Positions 53,286 to 61,335 of a stretch of DNA of 64,000 nucleotides are shown here, piece after piece; positions within the stretch are counted from its first letter, which is position 1; every line of letters begins with the position of its first letter. Made by a program: the position numbers and the translations under genes. The stretch spans positions 1 through 64,000 of the forward strand of contig DAOQAG010000018.1 of assembly GCA_035353815.1 (NCBI GenBank). The letters are read 5' to 3'. Source of the stretch: JAKPUX01 sp035353815 (lineage in GTDB: Bacteria > Zhuqueibacterota > Zhuqueibacteria > Residuimicrobiales > Residuimicrobiaceae). The notes beneath the pieces were generated by a model. It made no database searches. It had not been told where the DNA came from and saw only the letters and a program-made list of their open reading frames with translations.

Positions 53286-54334
53286 GGCGCCTCCCGGCGG
53301 TCGCCGCCGGGGTCTTGCAGTGCAGCCAGGATCGCGGCGGCAGGGCGCGGATCGAGGCGGTGGAATGTTTTCCGCAGCGGATGGCGCATATATTTTTCCA
53401 GGCTATAGCTGATTTTGGCCGCCATGCTTTGCACAAATAATCGATCGAACCTGTAGGTGAAGGAGGGATCGAAATAGCAGTTCAGGGTGCAGCCGTCGCA
53501 GACGGGCCGGCGTCCCTGGCGGGCGCGATGCCAGCGGACCTGAGCGCCGTTCCAGACGGCCTCCAGCCCCGCATCCAGGGGAATCCGCGCGGCGGCATGA
53601 TGATAGCAGGGCAGGATCAGCTCGTTCTGCGGCGAAATCACCACCACACCGTCGACTACGCGGCAGCGCGGCGAGCCGGTTTGATTCCCGCCGCGAAGGC
53701 GCAGCAGATGCAGGGCACGGTTGACATAGACAAAAGGACGGTTTGCGAACTGTTCAATAAACGCCAGATCGGCGGGCGATAATTCCCGCCGCTGCTGGTG
53801 TGAAAAAACCGGATTGACGACGAGGACCAGTCCCAGCCTCCGGCTAAAGTCGGCCAGCAGAGGAAGATGGGCCAGGGTCGTGTGCTGTGCGGTGAAGAGA
53901 AGATCCGGCTGTTCGCCGAGCTGCCGTGCCAGGTCGATGCCGGCGAGCACGGCATCAAAGCTGGGTACGCCGCGCAGCCGGTCATGGTCGGCGGCGGAGG
54001 CGGCATCGAGTGAAAAGTGGAGAAAATCAACCCGTCCCGCCAGCTCGGCGGCACGCTCGCGATAGAGCAGCGCATTGGTGGTCAGCGTTGTCCGCAGCCC
54101 GGCGGCATGGGCGAGGCGGAGCATCTCCGGCAGCTCGGGATGCAGCAGGGGTTCTCCGCCGGTAAAGTCGACGAAGCGAAGACCGATGCGCGCAGCGGCC
54201 CGGAGGTTACGCGCCACCTCCGGCAAGCGGGCGGGTTCTCCGGCCGGCCGGCGCCAGATGTCGCAGAATGCGCAGCGGCTGTTGCAGTGCTCGGTGATAT
54301 AATAGTGGAGCAGAAGCGGCGGCAGCCAGGACAT
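53282..54334 (-). CDS. Radical SAM protein with C-terminal cysteine cluster (SPASM-like), no. 1
   Basis: 350 residues from the ATG at 54334 with GGAGGG upstream; the longer reading frame to 55222 runs out of frame through the glycosyltransferase gene. The cluster motif is ITEHCNSRCAFCDIW (Cys17, Cys21, Cys24), with GGEPLLHPEL for SAM binding and HFSLDAASAADHDRLRG. The C-terminal cysteines (ILPCYHHAA, then VCDGCTLNCYF) suggest an auxiliary cluster. Such proteins modify peptides, lipids or sugars by radical chemistry. It lies between a GT2 gene (14 nt) and the PHP gene (4-nt overlap). Confidence 0.88.
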   Translation of the reverse strand: MSWLPPLLLHYYITEHCNSRCAFCDIWRRPAGEPARLPEVARNLRAAARIGLRFVDFTGGEPLLHPELPEMLRLAHAAGLRTTLTTNALLYRERAAELAGRVDFLHFSLDAASAADHDRLRGVPSFDAVLAGIDLARQLGEQPDLLFTAQHTTLAHLPLLADFSRRLGLVLVVNPVFSHQQRRELSPADLAFIEQFANRPFVYVNRALHLLRLRGGNQTGSPRCRVVDGVVVISPQNELILPCYHHAAARIPLDAGLEAVWNGAQVRWHRARQGRRPVCDGCTLNCYFDPSFTYRFDRLFVQSMAAKISYSLEKYMRHPLRKTFHRLDPRPAAAILAALQDPGGDRREAP

Positions 54335-54348
54335 GGGCCCTCCGCAGG

Positions 54349-55491
54349 TTACGCCCGGACAGGGCGGTTTTGCTGCGCCGGATAGGTCTGATCCTTCCAG
54401 CGGATACGGCGGTCGAAGGGCAGCAGCAGGGGCAGGCACAGGCCATAGGTGAAATAAAAGAGCTCGAAGGCCGGGAAATAGCGCAAGAGGCCGCCCTGGC
54501 CGGTGGCCCGCGCCATTTTCCGGCAGATGGCGAAATCGCCGGCCAGCAGCACCAGCAGCGCGGCCAGTGTGGCCCATGGGGCCGGGTGACCGCAGCAGAG
54601 GGCCACGAGGAGGCCGGCGCGGCTGACCAGGCTGGTCCCCATGAGCAGCTTGCCGAAGAGGCGAACCTGGCGCACGCCCAGTGCCCAGCGGCGGCGCTGC
54701 CGGTAAAAGGCCGGCAGGGTGGCCACGGGCAGGCTGACGACCGACGCCTCTGGCGCCGGGGTGACGCGCACCCGCCAGCGACTGGTGCGCGAGATCGCAT
54801 CGAGCAGGGCAAAATCCTCGATGAGGCTGTGACCGAGAGCCGGATAGCCACCCACCGCGAGATAGGCGCTGCGGCGGAAGGCCATATTGTTGCCCATCCA
54901 GCTCAGGGGTTTGTTCATGCGGATGGCGGCAGCGGCGATGCCGAGCAGATAGAGCCAGTCCAGGGCCTGCAGGGCGGCGAAACGGGCCCCGCCGGGGGTA
55001 TACTCCAGGAAGGTAAAGCCGCCGACCAGGCCGACCTCGTCGGTGAAGGCGGCGAGAAGATGCCGGATCCAGCCGGGCGGAACCCGGCAGTCGGCATCGG
55101 TGACGAAGAGGATCTCGCCGCTGCTCTGCTGGATGCCGGCATAGGCGGCTCCGGCCTTGCCGGGAAGGGACTTCTCCCCGTGGCCGAGGCGGAGGGTGCA
55201 CATGCGTGGATGCGCCCTGCAAAAATCCTGCAGCAGCCGCGCTGAGCCATCGTTCGAGTCATCATCGATGAGGATCACTTCCAGTTTTTCGGCGGGATAG
55301 TCGAGGGCCGCAATGGAGTCGAGGCAGGCGCCGAGATGCGGCGCCTCATTGCGAATGGCGATGATCACACTTACCGTTGGCTCCCAGCGCTGCGGCTCCG
55401 GCTCCTCGGCGAAGAGCGCGCCGAGCCGGCGATAGAGCACCACCCCCAGAAGCCCGTACAGCCCGCAGGAGAAAAGCAGCAGTGCAGTCAC
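54349..55491 (-). CDS. Membrane glycosyltransferase, family 2 (no. 1)
   Basis: 380 residues from a GTG at 55491 with AAGGGG upstream. One membrane segment at the N-terminus (TALLLFSCGLYGLLGVVLY), then a GT-A domain: PTVSVIIAIRNEAPHLGACL, LIDDDSNDGSARLLQ, GEILFVTDADCRVPPGW (metal-binding DAD) and QRRRWALG (Q-x-x-R-W type). Two or three C-terminal membrane segments end in RRIRWKDQTYP. It therefore probably uses a nucleotide-sugar or polyprenyl-phosphate sugar at the inner membrane. It shares the DADC and terminal WK signatures with the other three GT2 genes here. One nt separates it from the upstream DUF3108-like gene. Confidence 0.9.
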   Translation of the reverse strand: MTALLLFSCGLYGLLGVVLYRRLGALFAEEPEPQRWEPTVSVIIAIRNEAPHLGACLDSIAALDYPAEKLEVILIDDDSNDGSARLLQDFCRAHPRMCTLRLGHGEKSLPGKAGAAYAGIQQSSGEILFVTDADCRVPPGWIRHLLAAFTDEVGLVGGFTFLEYTPGGARFAALQALDWLYLLGIAAAAIRMNKPLSWMGNNMAFRRSAYLAVGGYPALGHSLIEDFALLDAISRTSRWRVRVTPAPEASVVSLPVATLPAFYRQRRRWALGVRQVRLFGKLLMGTSLVSRAGLLVALCCGHPAPWATLAALLVLLAGDFAICRKMARATGQGGLLRYFPAFELFYFTYGLCLPLLLPFDRRIRWKDQTYPAQQNRPVRA

Positions 55492-55492
55492 A

Positions 55493-56296
55493 TCAGTTCC
55501 CCTTCTCAAGCGCCTGGAGGCGCATGACGACCCGCTGGCCCTCGGGGCCGAACTGCAGCTGCAGGGGGAGGTTCTGTGGCGGCGGGCCAAGGAGAATGGT
55601 CAGCATGCCCTCAGGACGGGCGATACGGTTGGTCAAGAGATCGGTCTTCCAGGCGCGAGCGACCGCAGAGCCGCTGCGGCTGAAGCGCAGGGTGACCTGG
55701 CGCACATGCACCCGGCCGAGGGGGGTGCTCTCTTCGCCGCCATCGCTCACCCGGCCGGAGGCGAGCCACGCCTGGCTTTCAATATCGAGGGGAAAGGAGA
55801 GGGAATCGCCGGCGACAGGCGAGAGCTGCCGCAGCCGGTAGAGCATGGTGAAGAGGTCCATCGCTCCGGGAAGGAAGGGCCATGATCCCAGCTCCCCGCC
55901 CCGGGCGGTGCCGGTGATGCGGTCGTAGTGGATCGTGAGCTCCTGCCGGATATTGCTCTGGTCGATGGTTTTATGCACGGTCCGCGGCAATCTGGAGGCC
56001 GGATCGACCTCGGTGCGGTAGAGATTATGGATCGAAAAGATCAGGCTGGTCAGGGTTCTGGTGTCGATGCGGGCCTCTATCTGCTGGGGATCGCCAGGCT
56101 GAAACCGGACGACGGCCCTGGCCGCGCCCATCCCTTTGAAGGAGAGGGAGAAGCGCAGGGTTTCGGCGAACGCGAGCGGCTGCGACGCGTCACCCGGTGG
56201 CAGTGCGCTCCGGGCCGAGAGCAAAGCGGGCAGAAGGCAGAGGGCGATGAAGTAGAGCCAGCCGGCCCACCGCTGTGCCTGGTGGTGAGATTTCAT
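55493..56296 (-). CDS. DUF3108-like periplasmic protein
   Basis: 267 residues from the ATG at 56296, in a 4-nt overlap with the upstream radical SAM gene. A signal peptide (LYFIALCLLPALLSARSAL) precedes a beta-rich domain, with LRFSLSFKGMGAARAVVRFQ, IFSIHNLYRTEVDPASRLP, DLFTMLYRLR and PQNLPLQLQFG. This fits DUF3108 proteins, which resemble periplasmic lipid- or polymer-handling barrels. Function is unknown. Located between the radical SAM and GT2 genes, it may carry a product or intermediate across the periplasm. Confidence 0.65.
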   Translation of the reverse strand: MKSHHQAQRWAGWLYFIALCLLPALLSARSALPPGDASQPLAFAETLRFSLSFKGMGAARAVVRFQPGDPQQIEARIDTRTLTSLIFSIHNLYRTEVDPASRLPRTVHKTIDQSNIRQELTIHYDRITGTARGGELGSWPFLPGAMDLFTMLYRLRQLSPVAGDSLSFPLDIESQAWLASGRVSDGGEESTPLGRVHVRQVTLRFSRSGSAVARAWKTDLLTNRIARPEGMLTILLGPPPQNLPLQLQFGPEGQRVVMRLQALEKGN

Positions 56297-57351
56297 GCGC
56301 GCCTCCGCTGCATGCGGATGATCTTGCGGGCGTTGTTGATGGCCTCGCCCAGAGAACGCGGGTGGATGAGCAGGTAGCGCTGCGTATAGCAGGTCGTCCA
56401 GCATCCACTACATTGGCTATAGGCCTCGAGGCGTTCACGATAGGCGGGACTCGACAAGATCTCCTTCATGGACGAGTTGAAGAGATTGCCAATCGGGCCG
56501 CCCCAACAGAGGTGGAGGTCGCCGTTCTCCATGATGGTGGTGCGGCTGGAGAGAAAGCGCGAGCCGACAAAAGGACAGGGCGTGGTTTCCCGGGCACGGA
56601 CGAAGGGCTCGATGCCGCGGATCCAGGCGTTGAGATTGAGGATGTCGGGATTGTTATCGAGAAAGGCCGTCAGACGCAAAAGACGATCACCCGGCTGAAC
56701 CAAGAGGTCGTCGTCATCACGCGTGGTTTCGGTCAGGTGGTGATAGAGGCCGATGGTGGCCTTCCAGCCGATGCGTTTGGCGGTGGCGATCAGCTCGGGC
56801 ACCTGGCCGAGGTTGAAGCTGCTGAGCACGATATTGCAGTAGAGCAGAGCGCGGGAGGAGCCCCGCATGGCGGCGATCATCTCCATGTGCTGAAGCACGG
56901 TGCGGCTGAAATCACGGGCACCGCGCAGGAGATCGCCGGTCTCCCCAAAGCCATCCAGGGAGGTCTGGATGTTGATGTCGTGGTCGAGGCAGAAGCGGCC
57001 GATGGTGCGGATCCGCTCGCTCTGGTTGTAAAGGCCGGTCACCAGGGTGGTCGCCACGGGGAAGGTCTTTTTCGCTTCCAGGAGGATTTCCGGCAGATCA
57101 GGGACAAGTGTAGCCTCGCCGCCCGAGATGAAGCCGATATAGGCCCCGTAGTGCTGCAGCTCCCGGGCGATATGGCGGAACATGCCAAGGTCCATGCTGG
57201 CGGGTTCGGTTGTACGCTCATAGACCTGGCATTGCCGGCAGCGCTGGGTGCAAAGGCGGGTGAGTCGTACCTCGGTGCTGGAGTTGAGCGGACGGCGATG
57301 CCGCGCGTGGCTGAGAATCGCCCTGCTATTTTTGAGAATGGGCAGGATCAT
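56293..57351 (-). CDS. Radical SAM protein with C-terminal cysteine cluster (SPASM-like), no. 2
   Basis: 352 residues. Cluster motif TRLCTQRCRQCQVYE (Cys34, Cys38, Cys41), SAM-binding GFISGGEATLVPDLPEIL, and INIQTSLDGFGETGDLLRG. The C-terminus carries MENGDLHLCWGGPIGNL and AYSQCSGCWTTCYTQR, the arrangement of SPASM/twitch auxiliary-cluster binding. Homologues modify peptides, sugars and lipids; no substrate can be assigned. It overlaps the upstream GT2 gene and the downstream DUF3108-like gene by 4 nt each (ATGA), a sign of tight translational coupling. Confidence 0.88.
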   Translation of the reverse strand: MILPILKNSRAILSHARHRRPLNSSTEVRLTRLCTQRCRQCQVYERTTEPASMDLGMFRHIARELQHYGAYIGFISGGEATLVPDLPEILLEAKKTFPVATTLVTGLYNQSERIRTIGRFCLDHDINIQTSLDGFGETGDLLRGARDFSRTVLQHMEMIAAMRGSSRALLYCNIVLSSFNLGQVPELIATAKRIGWKATIGLYHHLTETTRDDDDLLVQPGDRLLRLTAFLDNNPDILNLNAWIRGIEPFVRARETTPCPFVGSRFLSSRTTIMENGDLHLCWGGPIGNLFNSSMKEILSSPAYRERLEAYSQCSGCWTTCYTQRYLLIHPRSLGEAINNARKIIRMQRRRA

Positions 57352-58502
57352 AGGGCAGCCGGGTGTTTACGGTCCTTCCATTTAAAATTGCCAAAAGTGC
57401 CCAGTATGCCGACCAGGGTGATGTAAGGAACCTGGGCGGCGAACCACAGCGGAAACCAGGGCAGGAGATCGGTGCGCTCGTAGCGGCGGGCGCTGCTCCA
57501 GCTGATCGCCCATTCTCCCGCCACTTTGCTGACGAGAGCGAGAAGAAAGAGGCCCGCATGCTGCCGCAGGGCAAGTGCGAGGGGGACCCCGAAGAAGAGG
57601 GCGGCGGTATAGAGATAGACCATCACCAGATAGGCGAAAAAGGGGAGGTTGAGGAAGAACTGGAACGAGCCGTTGGAGGCCCAGCGTTTGCGCTGATTGA
57701 TGAATTCGCTCAGGGTTGGCTGCGGGGTTGAGCTGGCGAAGGCTTGCGGCTGCGAGGCAAAAACGACCCGGTAGGCGGGATGCCGGCGGATCAGCTGCAT
57801 CAGCAGCACATCGTCGCCGGAGACGCGGTGGGCCACCCGGGTGTAGCCGCCGACCTCGAGAAAGGCCTTGCGGCGGTAGGCCAGGTTCTGGCCGGAAGCC
57901 GACAGGGGCAGTCCGAGATTGCAGCTGCCCTCCGCGACCCCCATCAGGGGGATGAAATCCATCGCCTGCAGGCGTTCGATGGCGTTTTGCGGCTCGCCGC
58001 GGCGGCCATATTGGGAAAAACCGATGACAAAGCCGACATCCGGAAGAAAATAGCGGACCATGGTGCGCGCCCATTGCGGACCGAGGCGGCAGTCCGCATC
58101 GGTGGCGAGGATGATCTCGCCCTGCGCCCGGCCGATCGCCTGTTGCAGGGCGTATTTTTTCGGGCTCCAGCCGGCTGGGCATTCCGCGATCGAAAGCAGC
58201 TGGATGAAGGGATGGAGGGCCATGCGGCTGCGGACGATTTCCGCGGTGCGGTCTCTGGAGCCGTCATCGGCGACGATAACCTCGTAATGGCCGGCCGGAT
58301 AGTCCTGGGCGGCGAGATCGTCAAGCAAGGCGCCGATGCGCAGCTCTTCGTTGCGGGCGGCGACGACGACGGTGACCTCCGGCAGTTCTGCGCTGCCGGG
58401 AGAGGCCGGCCGGCGCAAGCCAATAAGAAAGAGCAGAATCGTGAGGAGGTAGACGGCCGCGAGCAGCAGCGTGATCACAGCGAACAGGGTCATGAGCGGC
58501 AT
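57348..58502 (-). CDS. Membrane glycosyltransferase, family 2 (no. 2)
   Basis: 384 residues from the ATG at 58502, 5 nt after the stop of the preceding GT2 gene. N-terminal membrane segment (MTLFAVITLLLAAVYLLTIL), then EVTVVVAARNEELRIGALL, VIVADDGSRDRTAEIV, GEIILATDADCRLGPQW (DAD) and NQRKRWASNG (Q-x-x-R-W). C-terminal membrane segments end in FGNFKWKDRKHPA. Same fold and order as the neighbouring paralogues. Sugar and acceptor unknown. Confidence 0.9.
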   Translation of the reverse strand: MPLMTLFAVITLLLAAVYLLTILLFLIGLRRPASPGSAELPEVTVVVAARNEELRIGALLDDLAAQDYPAGHYEVIVADDGSRDRTAEIVRSRMALHPFIQLLSIAECPAGWSPKKYALQQAIGRAQGEIILATDADCRLGPQWARTMVRYFLPDVGFVIGFSQYGRRGEPQNAIERLQAMDFIPLMGVAEGSCNLGLPLSASGQNLAYRRKAFLEVGGYTRVAHRVSGDDVLLMQLIRRHPAYRVVFASQPQAFASSTPQPTLSEFINQRKRWASNGSFQFFLNLPFFAYLVMVYLYTAALFFGVPLALALRQHAGLFLLALVSKVAGEWAISWSSARRYERTDLLPWFPLWFAAQVPYITLVGILGTFGNFKWKDRKHPAAL

Positions 58503-58507
58503 GATGG

Positions 58508-59650
58508 TTATGCTCCCGCTGCCGCAACCGGCGCGGCGTTCTCTTTCCAGCGGATGCGGGTCAGGGGCCCGAGGGCGCCGAAAAGGATGACATAAAAGAC
58601 GTGGAGGAATTCCGCCAGGGGGAAGACCGTGAGGGTCTGCGTGCGCTGCATGGCCCGGGCGAAGCGGCTCAGCAGCAGCAGTTCGACAGCGCTCTTGCCC
58701 AGCCACGCCAGCCAGGGGCGGAGATCGAGCGGGGAGTGGCCGAGGCTCGAGATCGCACCAGCGGCCAGCAGCAGGTTGAAAAGCCAGGCAGTGGCGAGGA
58801 GGCTGGTCATTTTCAAGCCATAATGGAACCCCTTGGACGCGTGACGCAGGCGCTGACGAAAAAAAGCACGGCCGCTGGTGAGCAAGCGGGTCGGCACAAT
58901 CGCCTGGGCATGGAGCGCATAGGCCACCCGCCAACGGGTGCGTTCCAGGACCTGTTTCAGGAAAAGGTCATCATCGCCGGAGATGAAGTGGGCGATGCGG
59001 GTAAAACCGTCGACCTCGCGCCAGACCGCCTTGCGATAGCCGAGGTTGCGACCGGTGCAGGTGGCCGGCCGGCCCCACCCGGTGGTCGCCGCGGCGAGAG
59101 CCGCCAGGGAGAGCGACTCGAGGGCGAGCAGGCGTTCCCCCAGGCGGCGCGGCCGGGGGAGCTCATAGGGAGAATAGCCGATCACCATGCCGATCTCGGG
59201 GGCAAAGAAATCCGCCATGGTGGAGATCCAGGCGGGAAGCGGCTGGCAGTCGGCGTCAGTGAAGAGCAGGATCTCCCCCTGTGCTGCCGCGATGCCCTGG
59301 GCCAGGGCATGCTTTTTGGGTGAGATCACTTGCTCGCGCCCGGTGCTGTGCAGCAGGCGGAGCGGCGCCGCGGGATGGGCACGGCGCCAAGTCAGGACCT
59401 GCGCGACGGTGTCATCGCCCGAAGCATCGTCAATGAGGAGGATTTCGTAGCGATCGCCGGGATAGTCCTGGCGGGAGAGGGCGTCCAGCAGCGGTGCGAT
59501 GTGCGCGGACTCGTTGCGCGCAGCGACCAGGACAGAGATGAAGGGGCGTTCCGATGCGGCGGCCGCCGGTTTGAGCCGATGCAAGCCCGCGGCGATGAAG
59601 AGCAGGACAGCCATGTAGAGAAAGGTGAGAGCCAGCAGCAGGGGGATCAT
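58508..59650 (-). CDS. Membrane glycosyltransferase, family 2 (no. 3)
   Basis: 380 residues. N-terminal membrane segment (LLALTFLYMAVLLFIAAGL), GT-A core with FISVLVAARNESAHIAPLL, EILLIDDASGDDT and GEILLFTDADCQPLPAW, then ISGDDDLFLKQ. The usual Q-x-x-R-W here reads FFRQRLRHASKG, so the Trp is replaced by His. The C-terminus ends RIRWKENAAP. It could have altered acceptor preference or chemistry. It lies between GT2 no. 2 and the Wzi-like gene (9 nt). Confidence 0.9.
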   Translation of the reverse strand: MIPLLLALTFLYMAVLLFIAAGLHRLKPAAAASERPFISVLVAARNESAHIAPLLDALSRQDYPGDRYEILLIDDASGDDTVAQVLTWRRAHPAAPLRLLHSTGREQVISPKKHALAQGIAAAQGEILLFTDADCQPLPAWISTMADFFAPEIGMVIGYSPYELPRPRRLGERLLALESLSLAALAAATTGWGRPATCTGRNLGYRKAVWREVDGFTRIAHFISGDDDLFLKQVLERTRWRVAYALHAQAIVPTRLLTSGRAFFRQRLRHASKGFHYGLKMTSLLATAWLFNLLLAAGAISSLGHSPLDLRPWLAWLGKSAVELLLLSRFARAMQRTQTLTVFPLAEFLHVFYVILFGALGPLTRIRWKENAAPVAAAGA

Positions 59651-59659
59651 GCGGCGCGT

Positions 59660-61234
59660 CTAGTAATTGTAGGCGAGTTCAAAACGGGCGAGATGGTCCG
59701 CGGCGGAGCGGCCACTGACAAGCCCGGCATTGCGGAGATCGGCATAGGTATAGGCGAGCGAGACGAAAAGATCCCGCCGAACCTGGTCCTGGATGCGCAC
59801 GCCCGTCAAGTATTTCTTTTCAACCAGGCCGCCGAGAAAGTGCTTGACCGTTCCGTGGGCCGGCCGCGCCTGGGTGTCGGGAGCGCCCTCGCCCTTGCGG
59901 ATGCGCTCGAAGCTGGCCTCGAGACGAAGATCCCGGCCGAGCTGGTAGCCCGCCAGCAGATACGCCGAGTCCGAGTTGGGGCCGAGCCAATGGCCGATCA
60001 CCTTGTCGTAGTTGGTATAGATATTGATGGAATCATGGTGCGCATAAACAAAGGGCTCGACCCGGCTGTATTCGAGCCGCAGGTCGAGATTTTTTACGCC
60101 GAGCGGATCACTCCAGAGCGCACCGGTCAGGAAGGCGAACTTGTTGCCGAAGTAACGGGTCAGGCTCTCGGTCGAGGTCATATCGTCGATAAAGTACTCG
60201 GCATAGAGCCGGGCGCCGGGGAGCAGGGTGCAGCTGAGATTGAAAAAGAGGGTGTTGTTGTCGCGGTCGCCGAGGTGGTGTTCGGCGATGTGATAGAGCA
60301 TGAGGGGATTGAGATAGTCCATTTCGATATCGCGGCCGCCATAGACGACGGTTTCACCGGCGCCGAATTGCAGCTGTGGTAACAGGAGCAGATCGATGCG
60401 ATGGGCGGCGAGGTATTTAGCGCCGAGGGGGCTGCGCAGAAAGAGATGGGCGCTGCTGAAGGCGAAGCGGCGGAAATGGCTCGAGAGCCGGATCATGTCA
60501 GCGGGCGGCATGTTGCGGGTCAGGGCGAGACCGCTGTGAAAGCCCGGGCCCCAGTCGATCTCGTCCCGGCCGGCCTGAATACGCAGCCAGGGCTTCTCCC
60601 AGACAAAATAGGCGAGGGCGCGATCGCGAAAGACATTGGGCCCGGAGATCGTGACCGGCGAACCCTTGGAGACATCAAAGTTTTCGTCCTTGTCGCCGGC
60701 GTTTTTTTCACCGCGGGTCAGGGTATTGCGGGCATCGGCGTAAAAGCCCAGGGTTCCTCCGAGCCGGCCGCGCAAGATGCCGCCCAGGGTGTTTTCGCTG
60801 AGGAGATCGGCCGGCTGATAGCTGTCGCCGCGGTTGGAGATCACGCTGATGCGGCCATAGAGATCGATGCAGGCCTGATTGGGGCCCTCCTGCCAGCGGG
60901 CGGTATGCAGCTCCTGTCGCGGCGGCACGAGGGTTGGAGTCGTTGCGGCGAGTTCATCGGCGAAATCGCCCTTGAGCTGGTCCAGGAGCCGGAGGTCGGT
61001 GCCGGAGAGCCGCCCGGGGTCCTGCGCGGCGCGCGTTGCGATTTCGGTGAGGATCCCGGCCACCTGGCTGCGATTGAGGGGGCGGTCCAGAAGCGCCAGG
61101 CTCCGGAACAGACCTTTGGCCTCCATCCGCTCGAGAAAGCCGTAGCCCCAATAGTCCAGCGGCACATGAAGACTCTGGCCCAGCACCGGGAGGGCAAAGA
61201 GGAGGAGCAGGAGGCTGAGGGGCCTGGTTTTCAT
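59660..61234 (-). CDS. Wzi-like outer-membrane protein
   Basis: 524 residues from the ATG at 61234. Signal peptide (PLSLLLLLFALPVLGQ), an N-terminal helical part with DYWGYGFLERMEAKGLF and LNRSQVAGILTEI, and a large beta-barrel rich in alternating strands ending in FELAYNY with C-terminal aromatic residue. This matches Wzi capsule-assembly outer-membrane proteins, which anchor surface polysaccharide. The similarity is judged from the pattern, not a search. It is the first gene of the downstream half of the cluster and has its own predicted promoter, 101 nt after GT2 no. 4. Confidence 0.68.
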   Translation of the reverse strand: MKTRPLSLLLLLFALPVLGQSLHVPLDYWGYGFLERMEAKGLFRSLALLDRPLNRSQVAGILTEIATRAAQDPGRLSGTDLRLLDQLKGDFADELAATTPTLVPPRQELHTARWQEGPNQACIDLYGRISVISNRGDSYQPADLLSENTLGGILRGRLGGTLGFYADARNTLTRGEKNAGDKDENFDVSKGSPVTISGPNVFRDRALAYFVWEKPWLRIQAGRDEIDWGPGFHSGLALTRNMPPADMIRLSSHFRRFAFSSAHLFLRSPLGAKYLAAHRIDLLLLPQLQFGAGETVVYGGRDIEMDYLNPLMLYHIAEHHLGDRDNNTLFFNLSCTLLPGARLYAEYFIDDMTSTESLTRYFGNKFAFLTGALWSDPLGVKNLDLRLEYSRVEPFVYAHHDSINIYTNYDKVIGHWLGPNSDSAYLLAGYQLGRDLRLEASFERIRKGEGAPDTQARPAHGTVKHFLGGLVEKKYLTGVRIQDQVRRDLFVSLAYTYADLRNAGLVSGRSAADHLARFELAYNY

Positions 61235-61299
61235 CGATCGGGTCTCGTCAGGGCTGAAGAGCGTGGGGCGCCTGGCGGCAGCGCGCCGGAACTTGAAAT

Positions 61300-61330
61300 A
61301 AAATATATCAATATTGGCGCTCAATTCAAA
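61300..61330 (-). promoter_or_regulatory. Predicted promoter of the Wzi-like to PHP operon
   Basis: Minus strand TTTG, 19 nt, TATATTTT, a 7-of-8 match to TAnnTTTG at the preferred spacing. Leader to the Wzi-like start is about 60 nt. It sits within the 101-nt gap after GT2 no. 4. Confidence 0.5.
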
Positions 61331-61335
61331 CTTTT

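Noticed and set aside
54335..55222. N-terminal extension of radical SAM no. 1 across the GT2 gene
   Set aside because: The extension is out of frame with the glycosyltransferase and has no domain similarity; a good SD precedes the ATG at 54334.
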